Assembly: GCA_030668875.1 (NCBI GenBank)
Contig: DAOVER010000008.1
Coordinates: 1 to 64,000 of the forward strand
Reading direction: 5' to 3'
Length of the DNA stretch: 64,000 nt
From: Candidatus Heimdallarchaeota archaeon
GTDB lineage: Archaea > Asgardarchaeota > Heimdallarchaeia > Heimdallarchaeales > Heimdallarchaeaceae
Every line of letters begins with the position of its first letter. Within the stretch, counting starts at the first letter, position 1. The notes beneath the pieces are model-generated. The model saw only the letters and a list, made by a program, of their open reading frames with translations, did not search any database and was not told where the DNA came from. Shown here piece after piece: positions 38,296-46,835 of this stretch. The position numbers and the translations under genes were made by a program.

Positions 38296-39696
38296 ATGCC
38301 TGCTATAGCAAATTGTAGTTTTTGCAGTAGTCCTGCACAATATTATTGTAAATCATGTAAGAGGAAACTTTGTTCAGATCACATAATAATCTCAAATACT
38401 GTTTATCATTGTGATAACTGTGATGAAGACTGTTATGAACAAAATTGTCCCACTTGTGGAAAAGAAACATCAACAACTAGACATGAACCTGTTCACCGTT
38501 GTGATTGGTGTAAATCTGCTTCAGTTGAGGATGGTTTATTATATTATCAACAGTTACCACAGTTAATTTTCTCGGTTGTGAATCTTCTCCATAAGAAGCT
38601 TTCCAAAGTATGGAAACTTACTAACCATTACGTTGAAGTTGTTAACACTGTTTATGAAATTAGAAAAGCAAAAATTATGCTTTTCGCAGGCGTTGAAGAT
38701 GAAATTACACTCTTGAGAGGCAAAATCGCAACTTTCATAGACCATCTCGTAAAATTTGAAAATGAAACTTTTACTATGGTGGATGAGAAACTCCGCAATA
38801 TTGGTTATATGCGGTACACAAACTTGAACAACATTGAGAAAGCAGAAGAAGTATTAGTTTTGATGGAAAACCGTTTAAAGCTTTTGGATAATACCTTAGA
38901 AAATAAATTTGAGGGAATTGAAACGGATTTTGATATTCTCGAACAGAAAGTAAACTACTTGAAATTCCAATTTGGATTTCTCAAAAAAATTCATCAATTA
39001 CTTCCAGATAATGAGAAGGAAGAACTCATCGCTGTAATTCCTCGTGTCTGGTTAAAGAAAAATAGAAAAATTGCTAGAAAGTATCTTCTTATTTTCACAA
39101 ATCAAAATCTCTATCTGATGCGAGAAAAGGGCTTGTTTGATGTAAAATTGAGAACTAAAGAAGCTATTAGTTTGTCTTATATTATAGATAAAAAGTACAT
39201 CTCAAAATTACTATCTGGAAAAAACTTCAGATTCAAAACTCGATTGGATTCTTATGTTCTATATGGTAGAAAAACAACACTAGAACAGATTTTAACGTAT
39301 TTTCAATTAGTAGACAATTATATTGATTTCTCCATTCATAAATCCTCAATAATAGAAGATCTCAAGGATTATTCACTAACAATAAGTGAGCTCAAAAGCA
39401 ATATACAACGCAATCACAATCATCTACGAACTTACTTGTTGAACAAACGTGAACTGAAAAAAGAATTATATTGGAGAGAAGGACAAGATGCAAAGTTCAA
39501 TAAGTTATTTGAGCAACTACTTGCAGTCGAACGTAAGATTCATCGATTAAACCAATCTCGAAGGTATGGAGGAAGGAGTACAAGAGGAATAGATGGACTG
39601 TTGGGTAAACTTACTGTTGAACACAATCGTTTGAAACAACAAATGGAAAGTGTTCGCAGAAAAAGCGATGAATTCGATGATATGTGGGAGATTTGA
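38296..39696 (+). CDS. Zinc-finger and PH/GRAM-like domain protein with coiled coils
   Basis: A 466-residue protein. The first 75 residues hold about a dozen Cys and His in B-box-like and zinc-ribbon pairs (CSFC, CKSC, CDNC, CPTC, CDWC). Long helical segments follow. A middle domain of about 100 residues resembles a PH or GRAM fold (KYLLIFTNQNLYLMREKGLF), and a C-terminal coiled coil has Arg-rich heptads. Such an arrangement recalls eukaryotic adaptor proteins, and similar B-box-bearing proteins are known in Asgard genomes. The specific role is unknown; membrane or protein scaffolding is a guess. AGGTGT lies just before the ATG. Confidence 0.65.
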   Translation: MPAIANCSFCSSPAQYYCKSCKRKLCSDHIIISNTVYHCDNCDEDCYEQNCPTCGKETSTTRHEPVHRCDWCKSASVEDGLLYYQQLPQLIFSVVNLLHKKLSKVWKLTNHYVEVVNTVYEIRKAKIMLFAGVEDEITLLRGKIATFIDHLVKFENETFTMVDEKLRNIGYMRYTNLNNIEKAEEVLVLMENRLKLLDNTLENKFEGIETDFDILEQKVNYLKFQFGFLKKIHQLLPDNEKEELIAVIPRVWLKKNRKIARKYLLIFTNQNLYLMREKGLFDVKLRTKEAISLSYIIDKKYISKLLSGKNFRFKTRLDSYVLYGRKTTLEQILTYFQLVDNYIDFSIHKSSIIEDLKDYSLTISELKSNIQRNHNHLRTYLLNKRELKKELYWREGQDAKFNKLFEQLLAVERKIHRLNQSRRYGGRSTRGIDGLLGKLTVEHNRLKQQMESVRRKSDEFDDMWEI

Positions 39697-39730
39697 GAAA
39701 AAGCATAAATACTAGGATTCTTTTGTTGTG

Positions 39731-40027
39731 ATGAGTGTTATGTCTAAGAAAAAAAGTAAATTGGATAGATATACATGGATAATAACTGAGTTGGTACTTG
39801 GTATTGCTGCACTTGGATATGGGTTATTTGGAATAATAGTGACGCCAACTCCTCTCAATTATCTTTACATCATTTTGATTTGCTTAGGAAGTATTTCAAT
39901 ATTAACTGCGATTATTCAAATGACCATAATGAGAAAGAAGAAAATAAACAAATTCTGTTCCAAATGTGGCGAAAAAATAAAAAAAGAGGACGATTTCTGC
40001 CCAAAATGTGGTGAAAAAATCGGTTAA
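39731..40027 (+). CDS. Two-helix membrane protein with C-terminal double-CxxC zinc ribbon
   Basis: A 98-residue protein with two membrane helices and a cytoplasmic tail FCSKCGEKIKKEDDFCPKCG, a zinc ribbon with two CxxCG knuckles. Small anchored zinc ribbons of this kind are common in archaea and their function is not known. The ATG at 39731 is favoured because a TATA-like ataaatact (39705-39713) lies about 24 bases before it; a GTG at 39728 and an ATG at 39740 are alternatives. The gene follows the zinc-finger/PH-like gene by 34 bases. Confidence 0.7.
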   Translation: MSVMSKKKSKLDRYTWIITELVLGIAALGYGLFGIIVTPTPLNYLYIILICLGSISILTAIIQMTIMRKKKINKFCSKCGEKIKKEDDFCPKCGEKIG

Positions 40028-40034
40028 ACCAAGA

Positions 40035-40406
40035 TTACTTTTTCTTCCAGACTTTTAGAAATTCAGGCATTTCCTCGAAGGCAATTACTGGTAAAGTGAC
40101 CCATTTTGGATCAGCAGCAAAATCAGTAAATTCCATCTCTTCAGCCGGAGATGTTCTATATCTAATAAAAGCAGTTTCAAGTTCCTTAGAGTCTTCAACC
40201 CAGATTATAAAAGGTAGAGCATTAAGTTCGTAATATCCTAAACTCGTATTGAAAATGAAATAAAAAGATTTTTCATTATCTCTGAAATATCCTATGTATC
40301 CTGCTGCTCTATCAGATCCTACGCTAAAAACCATCATTTTTACTAAATCTTTAACTGAAGAAACTTTAATAGCTGCTGGAGATTGTATTTTGTCTGTGTC
40401 AACCAT
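40035..40406 (-). CDS. Unrecognised 123-residue soluble protein next to ATPase subunit K
   Basis: A protein I do not recognise. It has no membrane segments and contains aromatic-rich beta-like stretches (YIGYFRDNEKSFYFIFNTS, LGYYELNALPFIIWV) and an acidic region; the end is basic. GGTGA lies six bases upstream of the ATG, so translation is well supported. It follows the proteolipid subunit gene on the same strand after 35 bases, and the pair probably share a transcript. A role with the ATPase is possible but not shown by the sequence. Confidence 0.6.
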   Translation of the reverse strand: MVDTDKIQSPAAIKVSSVKDLVKMMVFSVGSDRAAGYIGYFRDNEKSFYFIFNTSLGYYELNALPFIIWVEDSKELETAFIRYRTSPAEEMEFTDFAADPKWVTLPVIAFEEMPEFLKVWKKK

Positions 40407-40441
40407 AATAATTCACCAAAAAATAAGAAAAGATTGTGAAA

Positions 40442-40753
40442 TTAAAATACTATCAGAATTGCCACAAGCAGTCCATAAATAGCTACCGCTTCAATAAGTA
40501 CAATGAAGAGAAAAGCTTTTCCAAATAAATCCGGATTTTCAACTATAGCTCCAATAGCAGCACTTCCTGCAATCGCCATAGATATAGCCGCTGCAGCTCC
40601 TGTAACCCCTACTGCTAGGGCTGCTGCTATTGGTTTTAAGTAGTCATCAGAAGGAGCATCTTGTGCAAGAACACCTGTTGACATCAACATTAAAGCTCCA
40701 GTAATACTAAAGATTATCACTGCAAATTTCGCTGTTTTTTTATTCAAAAGCAT
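40442..40753 (-). CDS. atpK: A/V-type ATPase proteolipid subunit K (c-ring subunit)
   Basis: The c-ring subunit of the rotary ATPase, which carries ions through the membrane. After a hydrophobic signal-like helix (residues about 10-31, ending VLAQDAPS) two membrane helices follow. The first is Gly/Ala-rich (AAALAVGVTGAAAAISMAIA) and the second has the ion-binding glutamate in FIVLIEAVAIYGLLVAILI. At 103 residues it is a single hairpin, not a doubled NtpK. AGGTGA lies six bases before the ATG. The gene is on the opposite strand to subunits I and C and 6 kb away from them, so the ATPase genes are scattered. Confidence 0.92.
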   Translation of the reverse strand: MLLNKKTAKFAVIIFSITGALMLMSTGVLAQDAPSDDYLKPIAAALAVGVTGAAAAISMAIAGSAAIGAIVENPDLFGKAFLFIVLIEAVAIYGLLVAILIVF

Positions 40754-40905
40754 AGATTATCACCTATTTCCATAACCTCTTTTGTGTATCTGAATTTAAA
40801 AATTTCGAAAGGACCCTTCTTATGGATTTAGAGTCTAAAACAATACATATAATAACCACGAAAGCTTTAATAGGTATAACTTAAAAAATTAAAACAGTGA
40901 GCTAG

Positions 40906-41520
40906 ATGTTTGGAAATTTTATGGGATGGCTATTAGGTTCGAAGAAAAACCCTCGCGACCATATAGTAAATCTAAGATTAACTGTTCGTCGATTAGAAAG
41001 AGCTCAGAGAAAGCTTGAACGTGACGAATCTAAAATGCAATTAAAAATGAAACAAAGTATTCAACGAGGAGATTTAGAGTCTGCACGATTATTTGCAACA
41101 GATATTGTTCGAAACCAACGTTGGGAGTTTGGTTATCAAAAATTAGTATCTAGAATAAATGGATTAATTTTCAAACTTGAACGTGCGGATACTGCTGCCA
41201 GCATGGCTGCAGAGATGCATGGAGTAGCTTCCGCTCTTCGAGCTGCTAATGAGCAGCTACAAATACCTGATTTAGACCGAGTAATTCAGGATATGGAAGG
41301 ATCCATTGACGGGATTGAGGAATCTACAGGTACTATTGAAGATGGTATAGATGATTTATTGATTGCAGATACAGATCCAGCTGAAGTAGATCGTTTAATA
41401 GAAAAAACTGCTGTTGAATTAGGTGTCTCAACACAAGCAGGATTACCTTCTGTGGGTGTTGTAGAGACAGATGATTTAGAAGAAGAAATCCAAAAGCTAA
41501 GGAAAAAAGAAGAGGATTAA
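40906..41520 (+). CDS. ESCRT-III (Snf7-domain) protein, probably Vps2/24/46-type
   Basis: A 204-residue Snf7-family protein that would polymerise on membranes for scission. The basic first helices (LRLTVRRLERAQRKLERDES, KQSIQRGDLESARLFATDIV) match ESCRT-III helices 1 and 2, followed by an Ala/Met-rich helix, an acidic linker and a C-terminal helix DDLEEEIQKLRKKEED that looks like an MIM1 motif for binding the Vps4 MIT domain. The first helix pair and its IVRNQ run favour the Vps2/24/46 (CHMP1-3) class. A second ESCRT-III gene follows after 14 bases, and Vps4 after that, which is the core ESCRT operon order. Confidence 0.88.
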   Translation: MFGNFMGWLLGSKKNPRDHIVNLRLTVRRLERAQRKLERDESKMQLKMKQSIQRGDLESARLFATDIVRNQRWEFGYQKLVSRINGLIFKLERADTAASMAAEMHGVASALRAANEQLQIPDLDRVIQDMEGSIDGIEESTGTIEDGIDDLLIADTDPAEVDRLIEKTAVELGVSTQAGLPSVGVVETDDLEEEIQKLRKKEED

Positions 41521-41534
41521 ATAGGTGATAAATA

Positions 41535-42188
41535 ATGGTTAAAAATTGGCTCTTTGGCAAAAAACGAAAGGAAGACGCTGATGCTCTTTCAACACTCAAA
41601 GCACAAATGAATAGAATGGAACATGAGGCAAGAAATCTTGAAAGACAAGCAGATGAGCAGAAAATACTAGCTGCCAAAATGCTTCAAACTGGCAACAAAG
41701 CTGGAGCAAGATCAGCACTTAAGAGAAGAGCAGTCTTCATGAAAAGACTCAATTCTGTTCATAATACTGTTATGAACCTTCAAGCTCAGCTAGATAGTAT
41801 CCAAACAGCTGCATCAACCGCTGACACTGTTAGGGCAATGGAAGTAGGTACAAAGGTAGTTGGAGAGAAAATCAAGGAAGTTTCTCCAGAAAGAACAGAA
41901 CGTGTTATGGATACAGTTATGGAACAACGTGATCAAATTGAAATGATGACAGAAGCCTTATCTGATCCAAGTTTATCTGAAGGAATTCTAGATTTTGAAG
42001 ACGATGCAGCAATTGATGATCAACTAGCACAGCTTGAAGCTGAAATGGACCTTGGAACAACAACAAGCTTGCCTGATCTCTCTGGATTACCTGCAACACC
42101 AACTGGTGTCTCAGGTGAAAAGGAAGAAGATACATCAGATCTTGAAGAAGAACTTGAATCGTTGAAGAAAAAAATGAGTGAAGATTAA
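41535..42188 (+). CDS. ESCRT-III (Snf7-domain) protein, probably Vps20/32/60-type
   Basis: A 217-residue Snf7-family protein. It begins MVKNWLFGKKRKEDADALST, then has helices (MNRMEHEARNLERQADEQKI; AGARSALKRRAVFMKRLNSV) of the Snf7/CHMP4-7 group, a long middle helix with IKEVSPERTERVMDTVMEQR, an acidic proline-containing linker and a C-terminal DLEEELESLKKK helix like an MIM1 motif. AGGTGA lies six bases upstream of the ATG. It is co-transcribed with the first ESCRT-III gene. Two paralogues of different classes match the pair described in Asgard archaea. The class assignment is by eye and should be tested by alignment. Confidence 0.88.
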   Translation: MVKNWLFGKKRKEDADALSTLKAQMNRMEHEARNLERQADEQKILAAKMLQTGNKAGARSALKRRAVFMKRLNSVHNTVMNLQAQLDSIQTAASTADTVRAMEVGTKVVGEKIKEVSPERTERVMDTVMEQRDQIEMMTEALSDPSLSEGILDFEDDAAIDDQLAQLEAEMDLGTTTSLPDLSGLPATPTGVSGEKEEDTSDLEEELESLKKKMSED

Positions 42189-42304
42189 CATCTTCCTTTT
42201 TTGTTTTTATTTTTTAAAGGGAAAGTGGAGAACAATAGAAAATAAAATAAAACCATTTATATCTGATAGTTGTAATAATAGTATAGAACTCGAAAAAAAC
42301 GGTT

Positions 42305-43459
42305 GTGACTTACGTGTCGGCACAAGGCTTAATAGATCATGCTAGAGAATTTGCTTTAAAGGCTTATAATTTTGATAAAGAAAAAAACTATAGTGAAGCT
42401 ATTCCTTATTACTTAGATGCCGCAGAAGCTTTAATGAAAGCCATTAGATTCGAGCGTAATCCTCAAATTGCTCGGACATTGAAGAAGAAAGCGGAAATGT
42501 ATTTAGCTCGTTCAAAGGAATTGCGAGAACTACTTTCTAAACGGAAGGAGAAGAAGTCAGCAGCTGGAGACGACAGCGACAATGATAAATTATCGGGAGC
42601 AATTTCTGATATTATCGTTACAGAGAAACCCTCAGTCGCCTTAAAAGACATTGCTGGATTAGAAACTGCTAAACAGACATTAAGAGAAGCAATTGTTTTG
42701 CCGTTAATGCGTCCAGATCTTTTTTCAGGTGCAAGAAGACCTTGGAAAGGAATTTTGTTATTTGGTCCTCCCGGTTGTGGAAAAACTCTAATAGCAAAGG
42801 CAACAGCAGCTGAAGTTGAAGCTACTTTTTTCAATGTTAGTGCTTCTTCAATCATTTCGAAGTGGTTAGGAGAATCAGAGAAACTTGTTAAGACCTTGTT
42901 CCAACTCGCTCGTGAAAAACAACCAAGTATTATCTTCATTGATGAAGTTGATGCTTTAGCAGGAGCAAGAGGAGGAGAGCACGATGCAATGCGTCGAGTT
43001 AAAACTGAATTGTTGACTTCAATGGATGGTTTATCTAGTTCAGAAAAAGATCGCATTGTCACTGTAGGTGCAACAAACTTGCCAGAAGCTATAGATGGTG
43101 CTTTTAGGCGGAGATTTGAGCGTCGTATTTACATTCCTCTACCAGACATTGAAGCTAGAGAAGCAATCTACAAATACAACACCAAAGGTATAGAAGTTGG
43201 TCCTGATGTTGACTACTCTATTTTAGCAGAAATAACTGATTGTTACTCTGGTGCCGATATTGCAATGGTATGCAGAGAAGCAATAATGACACCTATTAGA
43301 GAGCTGGATATGGCTGGAGCAATTACTGATACAAATATTCAAGCGCGTCAAGTTACACAAGATGACTTTTTAGAAGCAATAGAAGCCATCAATCCATCAG
43401 TTAGTGATGATGAAGTAGATAGATACGATAAATGGAATGAAGAATTTGGCAGTGCTTAA
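42305..43459 (+). CDS. vps4: Vps4-like AAA ATPase with MIT domain
   Basis: A 384-residue AAA ATPase that disassembles or remodels ESCRT-III polymers. The first 80 residues form an MIT domain (GLIDHAREFALKAYNFDKEK, YYLDAAEALMKAIRFE) that would bind the C-terminal helices of the two upstream proteins. The AAA module has Walker A GPPGCGKT (154-161), Walker B IIFIDEVDAL (about 209-218) and arginine-finger region RRRFERR. The C-terminal helix is present and the large beta insertion of eukaryotic Vps4 is not apparent. The GTG at 42305 is used; a GTG at 42314 is an alternative. A TATA-like box near 42252 shows it may have its own promoter. Confidence 0.93.
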   Translation: MTYVSAQGLIDHAREFALKAYNFDKEKNYSEAIPYYLDAAEALMKAIRFERNPQIARTLKKKAEMYLARSKELRELLSKRKEKKSAAGDDSDNDKLSGAISDIIVTEKPSVALKDIAGLETAKQTLREAIVLPLMRPDLFSGARRPWKGILLFGPPGCGKTLIAKATAAEVEATFFNVSASSIISKWLGESEKLVKTLFQLAREKQPSIIFIDEVDALAGARGGEHDAMRRVKTELLTSMDGLSSSEKDRIVTVGATNLPEAIDGAFRRRFERRIYIPLPDIEAREAIYKYNTKGIEVGPDVDYSILAEITDCYSGADIAMVCREAIMTPIRELDMAGAITDTNIQARQVTQDDFLEAIEAINPSVSDDEVDRYDKWNEEFGSA

Positions 43460-43476
43460 AACTAGAGGTCTAACTC

Positions 43477-44232
43477 ATGTCTACCCTTGAAAAGAGAAAA
43501 GATGAAGAAGAACATGCTGAAAAATTAGATATAAAGAAGCTCAAGGAAGAAAAAGAAATTTCCGATGAGAAACTAAAGCTAATTGAAGCAAGTATCAAGG
43601 GATTGGAAATAACTGAGGAAGACCTAAAAGCTACTATGCCTGTTGTGAAAACTGTTACACAAGTAGATCTTTCAAAAGAACAAAGAGCGTTTTTAGAAGT
43701 TGAGTTTGAGGATAGTTTACCGAAATGGGTAAAAGCTCCCTGGATGTATATTAAACCAAAGAAAGAATCACAAGTTGAATCTTGGCTTGAAAGCTGGTCA
43801 GCAATAGTTCTTGATTACAGTCGCATTTTTGTGATTCACATTATTAATGTTAATGAGATTCGAAATGTTCATCCATTTAATAATACTAAAAACAATAAAA
43901 GAATGTCTTTGGAACAAACTCGAGAGATTGTTGATCATCTCGTTAAACAGAGTGTAGCTAAATGGTTAGATGAAAAGACAAAAACACGAGCTCGTATTTA
44001 CTGGAAAACAAACGAGGAGTGGGCAGATAATCTGTTAGATTTCATGATTGAAACAGGTAGAGTCGTGGAGATTCACTCACTTTTTGATCTTTCGCAACTT
44101 CAACAAAAATGGAGCGATTTACCCGCTGATGATTTAATAATTGTTTGTGAAATGTTGGTTGAAAAAAAAGTGGCAAAATGGTTAAATAAAGAAAAAACAA
44201 TTATTCAATTTGAATCTGATAAAGTTTTTTAA
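43477..44232 (+). CDS. ESCRT-II Vps25-like protein
   Basis: A 251-residue protein with two winged-helix domains at the C-terminal end, as in Vps25/EAP20. The first is MSLEQTREIVDHLVKQSVAKWL with a wing TKTRARIYWKTNEEWADNLL, and the second LPADDLIIVCEMLVEKKVAKWLNKEKTIIQF. The first 120 residues are a charged, partly coiled-coil extension not found in eukaryotic Vps25 that may contact other ESCRT parts. It begins 17 bases after the Vps4 stop with GAGGTC upstream, so it is in the same operon. ESCRT-II would bridge ubiquitinated cargo or ESCRT-I with ESCRT-III nucleation. Confidence 0.85.
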   Translation: MSTLEKRKDEEEHAEKLDIKKLKEEKEISDEKLKLIEASIKGLEITEEDLKATMPVVKTVTQVDLSKEQRAFLEVEFEDSLPKWVKAPWMYIKPKKESQVESWLESWSAIVLDYSRIFVIHIINVNEIRNVHPFNNTKNNKRMSLEQTREIVDHLVKQSVAKWLDEKTKTRARIYWKTNEEWADNLLDFMIETGRVVEIHSLFDLSQLQQKWSDLPADDLIIVCEMLVEKKVAKWLNKEKTIIQFESDKVF

Positions 44233-44238
44233 AAAAAA

Positions 44239-44964
44239 TTACATCCCTAGTAAACCAGGAAACCAATATTTGGTGCCCTCAGAATAGCTTCTATCTACTC
44301 TTGCAATACCATGTTCATCAAAGAATGTTAAACATCTATCAATTCTTTCTTCTGACCAGTCAGTTTTCATCAAAAGCTCTTCTTTTGTCACATACCCTGA
44401 TCTTGACGCATAACTCAATATGATGTCGTGGTCTGGGCTGAATTCAACTGGTGTAAACTCTATGATTTTGACACCAGACTCAAGATTTTTGTAGGGTCTT
44501 ATAAGTTTAGAATTGATAAGTTTCTCAATCGATCTATACATATCATCTATTGAAACCATTCTTCCAGGTCTGATTTTATTCAATTGAGTAAATAATTCTC
44601 CAACTGACATGATACCTCCGTTATCAGGAGTCGAACTCTGACCTTGTTCCAATATTTCATTTGCCAAAATATCGTAGAATCCTTTGCCAGTTAATTTATC
44701 TTTGAGTGTAGGTGCTTCTTTCCAATCAAAACGACCAATTTCTGCAGGTAATCCTAATTCGTCTCGTAAACCTGCTAGTTTGTCATAATATTCTTTATTC
44801 TCCGAGATTTTATCACCGTATTTTTTCTCGAATTTTTTCAGCTGTTTCTTAATAACCTGAATATTATCCATCATTTGCTGTAATTCTTGAATCATTAATT
44901 CAGCATCTTTTACTTGGAAAGCAGATTTTATCTTGATTTTTTTCTCTATGTCTCTTAAACCCAC
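44239..44964 (-). CDS. ESCRT-II EAP30-domain protein (Vps22/Vps36-like)
   Basis: A 241-residue protein that starts with a long helical coiled coil (residues about 5-60) and has the EAP30 winged-helix pair after it. Near the end it shows SEERIDRCLTFFDEHGIARV and KYWFPGLLGM, matching the closing motif of eukaryotic Vps22 (a Tyr-Trp-x-Pro ending). The GTG at 44964 is preferred: GGAG lies six bases upstream and a TATA-like GATATAAATA is placed just before it. A GTG at 44994 would come before the likely transcript start. It converges on the Vps25 gene, and together they would form the ESCRT-II core. Confidence 0.85.
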   Translation of the reverse strand: MGLRDIEKKIKIKSAFQVKDAELMIQELQQMMDNIQVIKKQLKKFEKKYGDKISENKEYYDKLAGLRDELGLPAEIGRFDWKEAPTLKDKLTGKGFYDILANEILEQGQSSTPDNGGIMSVGELFTQLNKIRPGRMVSIDDMYRSIEKLINSKLIRPYKNLESGVKIIEFTPVEFSPDHDIILSYASRSGYVTKEELLMKTDWSEERIDRCLTFFDEHGIARVDRSYSEGTKYWFPGLLGM

Positions 44965-44995
44965 TTCAATCTCCAAATAGTAATTGTATAGCACT

Positions 44996-45005
44996 TATTT
45001 ATATC
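44996..45005 (-). promoter_or_regulatory. TATA-like box of the EAP30-domain gene
   Basis: The minus strand reads GATATAAATA. The predicted transcription start near 44975 falls after the GTG at 44994 but before the Shine-Dalgarno of the GTG at 44964, so it decides the start. Confidence 0.45.
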
Positions 45006-45049
45006 TTCGCAAATCTGAAGACTATCAAAATATAAAATAGTCAGAAAAA

Positions 45050-45355
45050 CTAGAAAATACTTGGTAAAACTTGTATCCAATTCTTTATTTTCCCTGTTAT
45101 CTGATTTACTTCTCGTGGTGAAAGGAATGCTGCAAGCCTATTTTTGTATTTTCTATAGAGAGATTTGTATACCTCTTCCATCTCGTCTCCCAATCTTTCT
45201 CCCTTTGAGTTGATTTTTCTAATTTCCAAAGTGATTTCTTCTATTTCTTCAAGAATATAACCAACATCTATCTTAATCTCTATAAGATTGATTAATTCAA
45301 ACAATAACTGTCTCATGTTGATAAATTGTGCGTCATCAGCGTTTTTCTCTAGCAC
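45050..45355 (-). CDS. Small helical protein of the ESCRT/ubiquitin locus, unrecognised
   Basis: A 101-residue protein that appears fully helical (FINMRQLLFELINLIEIKID, GYILEEIEEITLEIRKINSK, KSLYRKYKNRLAAFL). I do not recognise it. It lies between the UEV-Vps28 fusion and the EAP30 gene, all on the minus strand and closely packed, so it may be an ESCRT-I or ESCRT-II accessory subunit, comparable in size and helicity to the C-terminal part of Vps37. The GTG at 45355 is chosen because AGGTGA lies five bases before it; the in-frame GTG at 45364 overlaps that Shine-Dalgarno. Function is inference from context only. Confidence 0.6.
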   Translation of the reverse strand: MLEKNADDAQFINMRQLLFELINLIEIKIDVGYILEEIEEITLEIRKINSKGERLGDEMEEVYKSLYRKYKNRLAAFLSPREVNQITGKIKNWIQVLPSIF

Positions 45356-45431
45356 GAAAATCACCTGGTTATATCTCGATAAACCTCATTGAAAAATAAT
45401 TATAAGAAGAGAGGATATCTCCTTCTTTTCA

Positions 45432-46835
45432 TTATAATTCTTTGAGGACTCGTCGAAAATCATTCAGCCATCTTGCTGCTTGGAATTCGAGTTTTTCACA
45501 ATCTTCCTCCTTTATGACCTCTTCAGGTTTGTATTTACCAACAATTTCACGCCAATTATTGATATCTCCAATGACCCAATGGTCTTCAGGAATTGATGGG
45601 AATGTTTTGAGTATGTGTATCATCTCATCCATATCTGCTAGTAGTAAATCTGCCCTAGCTACTGAACGAAGTCTAGTTAAATCAATCAACTCAATTGCAG
45701 AAGAAACAAAATCCGCAGTTTTTGAGGGCATTTTCTTCAACGAGTCAAAGGGTATGGATACTGCGTCAGCAGTTTCAACTCCTTCAGCTACACGGAGATG
45801 TCGAATGCCTTTAGGATATTTGTTATCTAGTTTTTCTTTTTTGATAAAGTTTTCAAGTTGGAACCCAACTTTCTCTAGCTGCATTCGTGATTTGAAAATA
45901 CTTCTAATAAGAGAACGTAATTGCTTTCTATATGCAATTTGATCTATTTCATTATTTTCATAACTCTTAGCAAGATTATCAAGTGTTACAATTGAAGCAT
46001 AAAGATTAGCTTCTAATTCGAGGTTTTTTTCATCTAGTTTTGACATGCTACCACTCGCTTTGACGTGATTATGATGTTTTTCAGCTTTATAACCATTTTT
46101 AGAGTACCGTTTATATAGCTTTAGGAAATCCACAGTTGTCATGTCACCATCTTCAAATTTCTCTTGGAGTACTTCTAGGGTTTCTTGAACTGCATAGCTC
46201 TCAGCTTTAAGATTTTCTTCTAATGAGATTGATATTTCTTTGTCTGATCTATCAACTTCGATACCACCTTCTTTTAGTAAAGAGGCTCTTTCTTTCTCAA
46301 TTTTTCTACTTATGTCGTCAATCTTTGTTTGATAGTCCATTACTGTATCTTCTATTTCCCGTTTTTCAGTCTCTATAGGAGCTTCTTTTTTAGTTGCTAC
46401 CATTTCAATTTGAGGAAGTTGTCTAACAGGGATGGTAGCTCTCTGTAGTCCAGAATATCTTTCTTTTTTCTTTGATCTCTTTGTTTTATATGGTTTAGCT
46501 GGAACCCGGGTAAAAAGCTGTTTTGTATCACTAATTACATCATGAACATGATAATTTCTATTCCATTCCGCTAGTATTTTCATAACCAATGTTCCATCAT
46601 CATCAGTATTTGGATGATTCACCTTTGGTGTAATATCAACAAAAGGTGCTATATCAGGGAACCCGTCTTGAATGAAAATATTTGCAAAGATAGGAATTTC
46701 AGTTCCTTCAATTGTTCCTACATAACCTTTCCAATGTTTAAGGTTACCTCTTACAGGTTCGAATCCTGTTGCATTTTCATATATTAATTGCGTTTCATTT
46801 GCAAGGATGTAATCATCAGTAGATATCTGTCTCAC
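45432..46835 (-). CDS. ESCRT-I-like UEV (E2-like)-Vps28 fusion protein
   Basis: A protein of about 465 residues combining parts that are separate in eukaryotic ESCRT-I. Residues about 1-115 are an E2 fold: IPIFANIFIQDGFPDIAPFV, then the HPNTDDDGTLVMKIL run, where the active cysteine after the HPN turn is replaced by Val/Met, so it is a UEV that would bind but not transfer ubiquitin, as in TSG101. A coiled-coil linker with a steadiness-box-like stretch (VDFLKLYKRYSKNGYKAEKH) follows, then a Vps28 N-terminal-like helical region (about 270-345) and a C-terminal four-helix-like domain. AGGTGA overlaps the GTG at 46835 and stands five bases before an ATA at 46826, so initiation may be at ATA. Confidence 0.8.
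   Translation of the reverse strand: MRQISTDDYILANETQLIYENATGFEPVRGNLKHWKGYVGTIEGTEIPIFANIFIQDGFPDIAPFVDITPKVNHPNTDDDGTLVMKILAEWNRNYHVHDVISDTKQLFTRVPAKPYKTKRSKKKERYSGLQRATIPVRQLPQIEMVATKKEAPIETEKREIEDTVMDYQTKIDDISRKIEKERASLLKEGGIEVDRSDKEISISLEENLKAESYAVQETLEVLQEKFEDGDMTTVDFLKLYKRYSKNGYKAEKHHNHVKASGSMSKLDEKNLELEANLYASIVTLDNLAKSYENNEIDQIAYRKQLRSLIRSIFKSRMQLEKVGFQLENFIKKEKLDNKYPKGIRHLRVAEGVETADAVSIPFDSLKKMPSKTADFVSSAIELIDLTRLRSVARADLLLADMDEMIHILKTFPSIPEDHWVIGDINNWREIVGKYKPEEVIKEEDCEKLEFQAARWLNDFRRVLKEL

Noticed and set aside
42463..43062. A 199-codon frame on the minus strand inside vps4.
   Set aside because: It is antisense to a strongly conserved AAA ATPase and has the composition of a shadow frame.
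45442..45942. A 166-codon plus-strand frame under the UEV-Vps28 gene.
   Set aside because: The minus-strand gene explains the region by domain content; the plus frame shows no motif and is a shadow.
46751..46775. A tRNA T-arm-like sequence ACAGGTTCGAATCCTGT.
   Set aside because: It lies inside the UEV-Vps28 gene and codes for a sensible NATGFEPV stretch. No acceptor stem, D-arm or anticodon arm can be placed around it.
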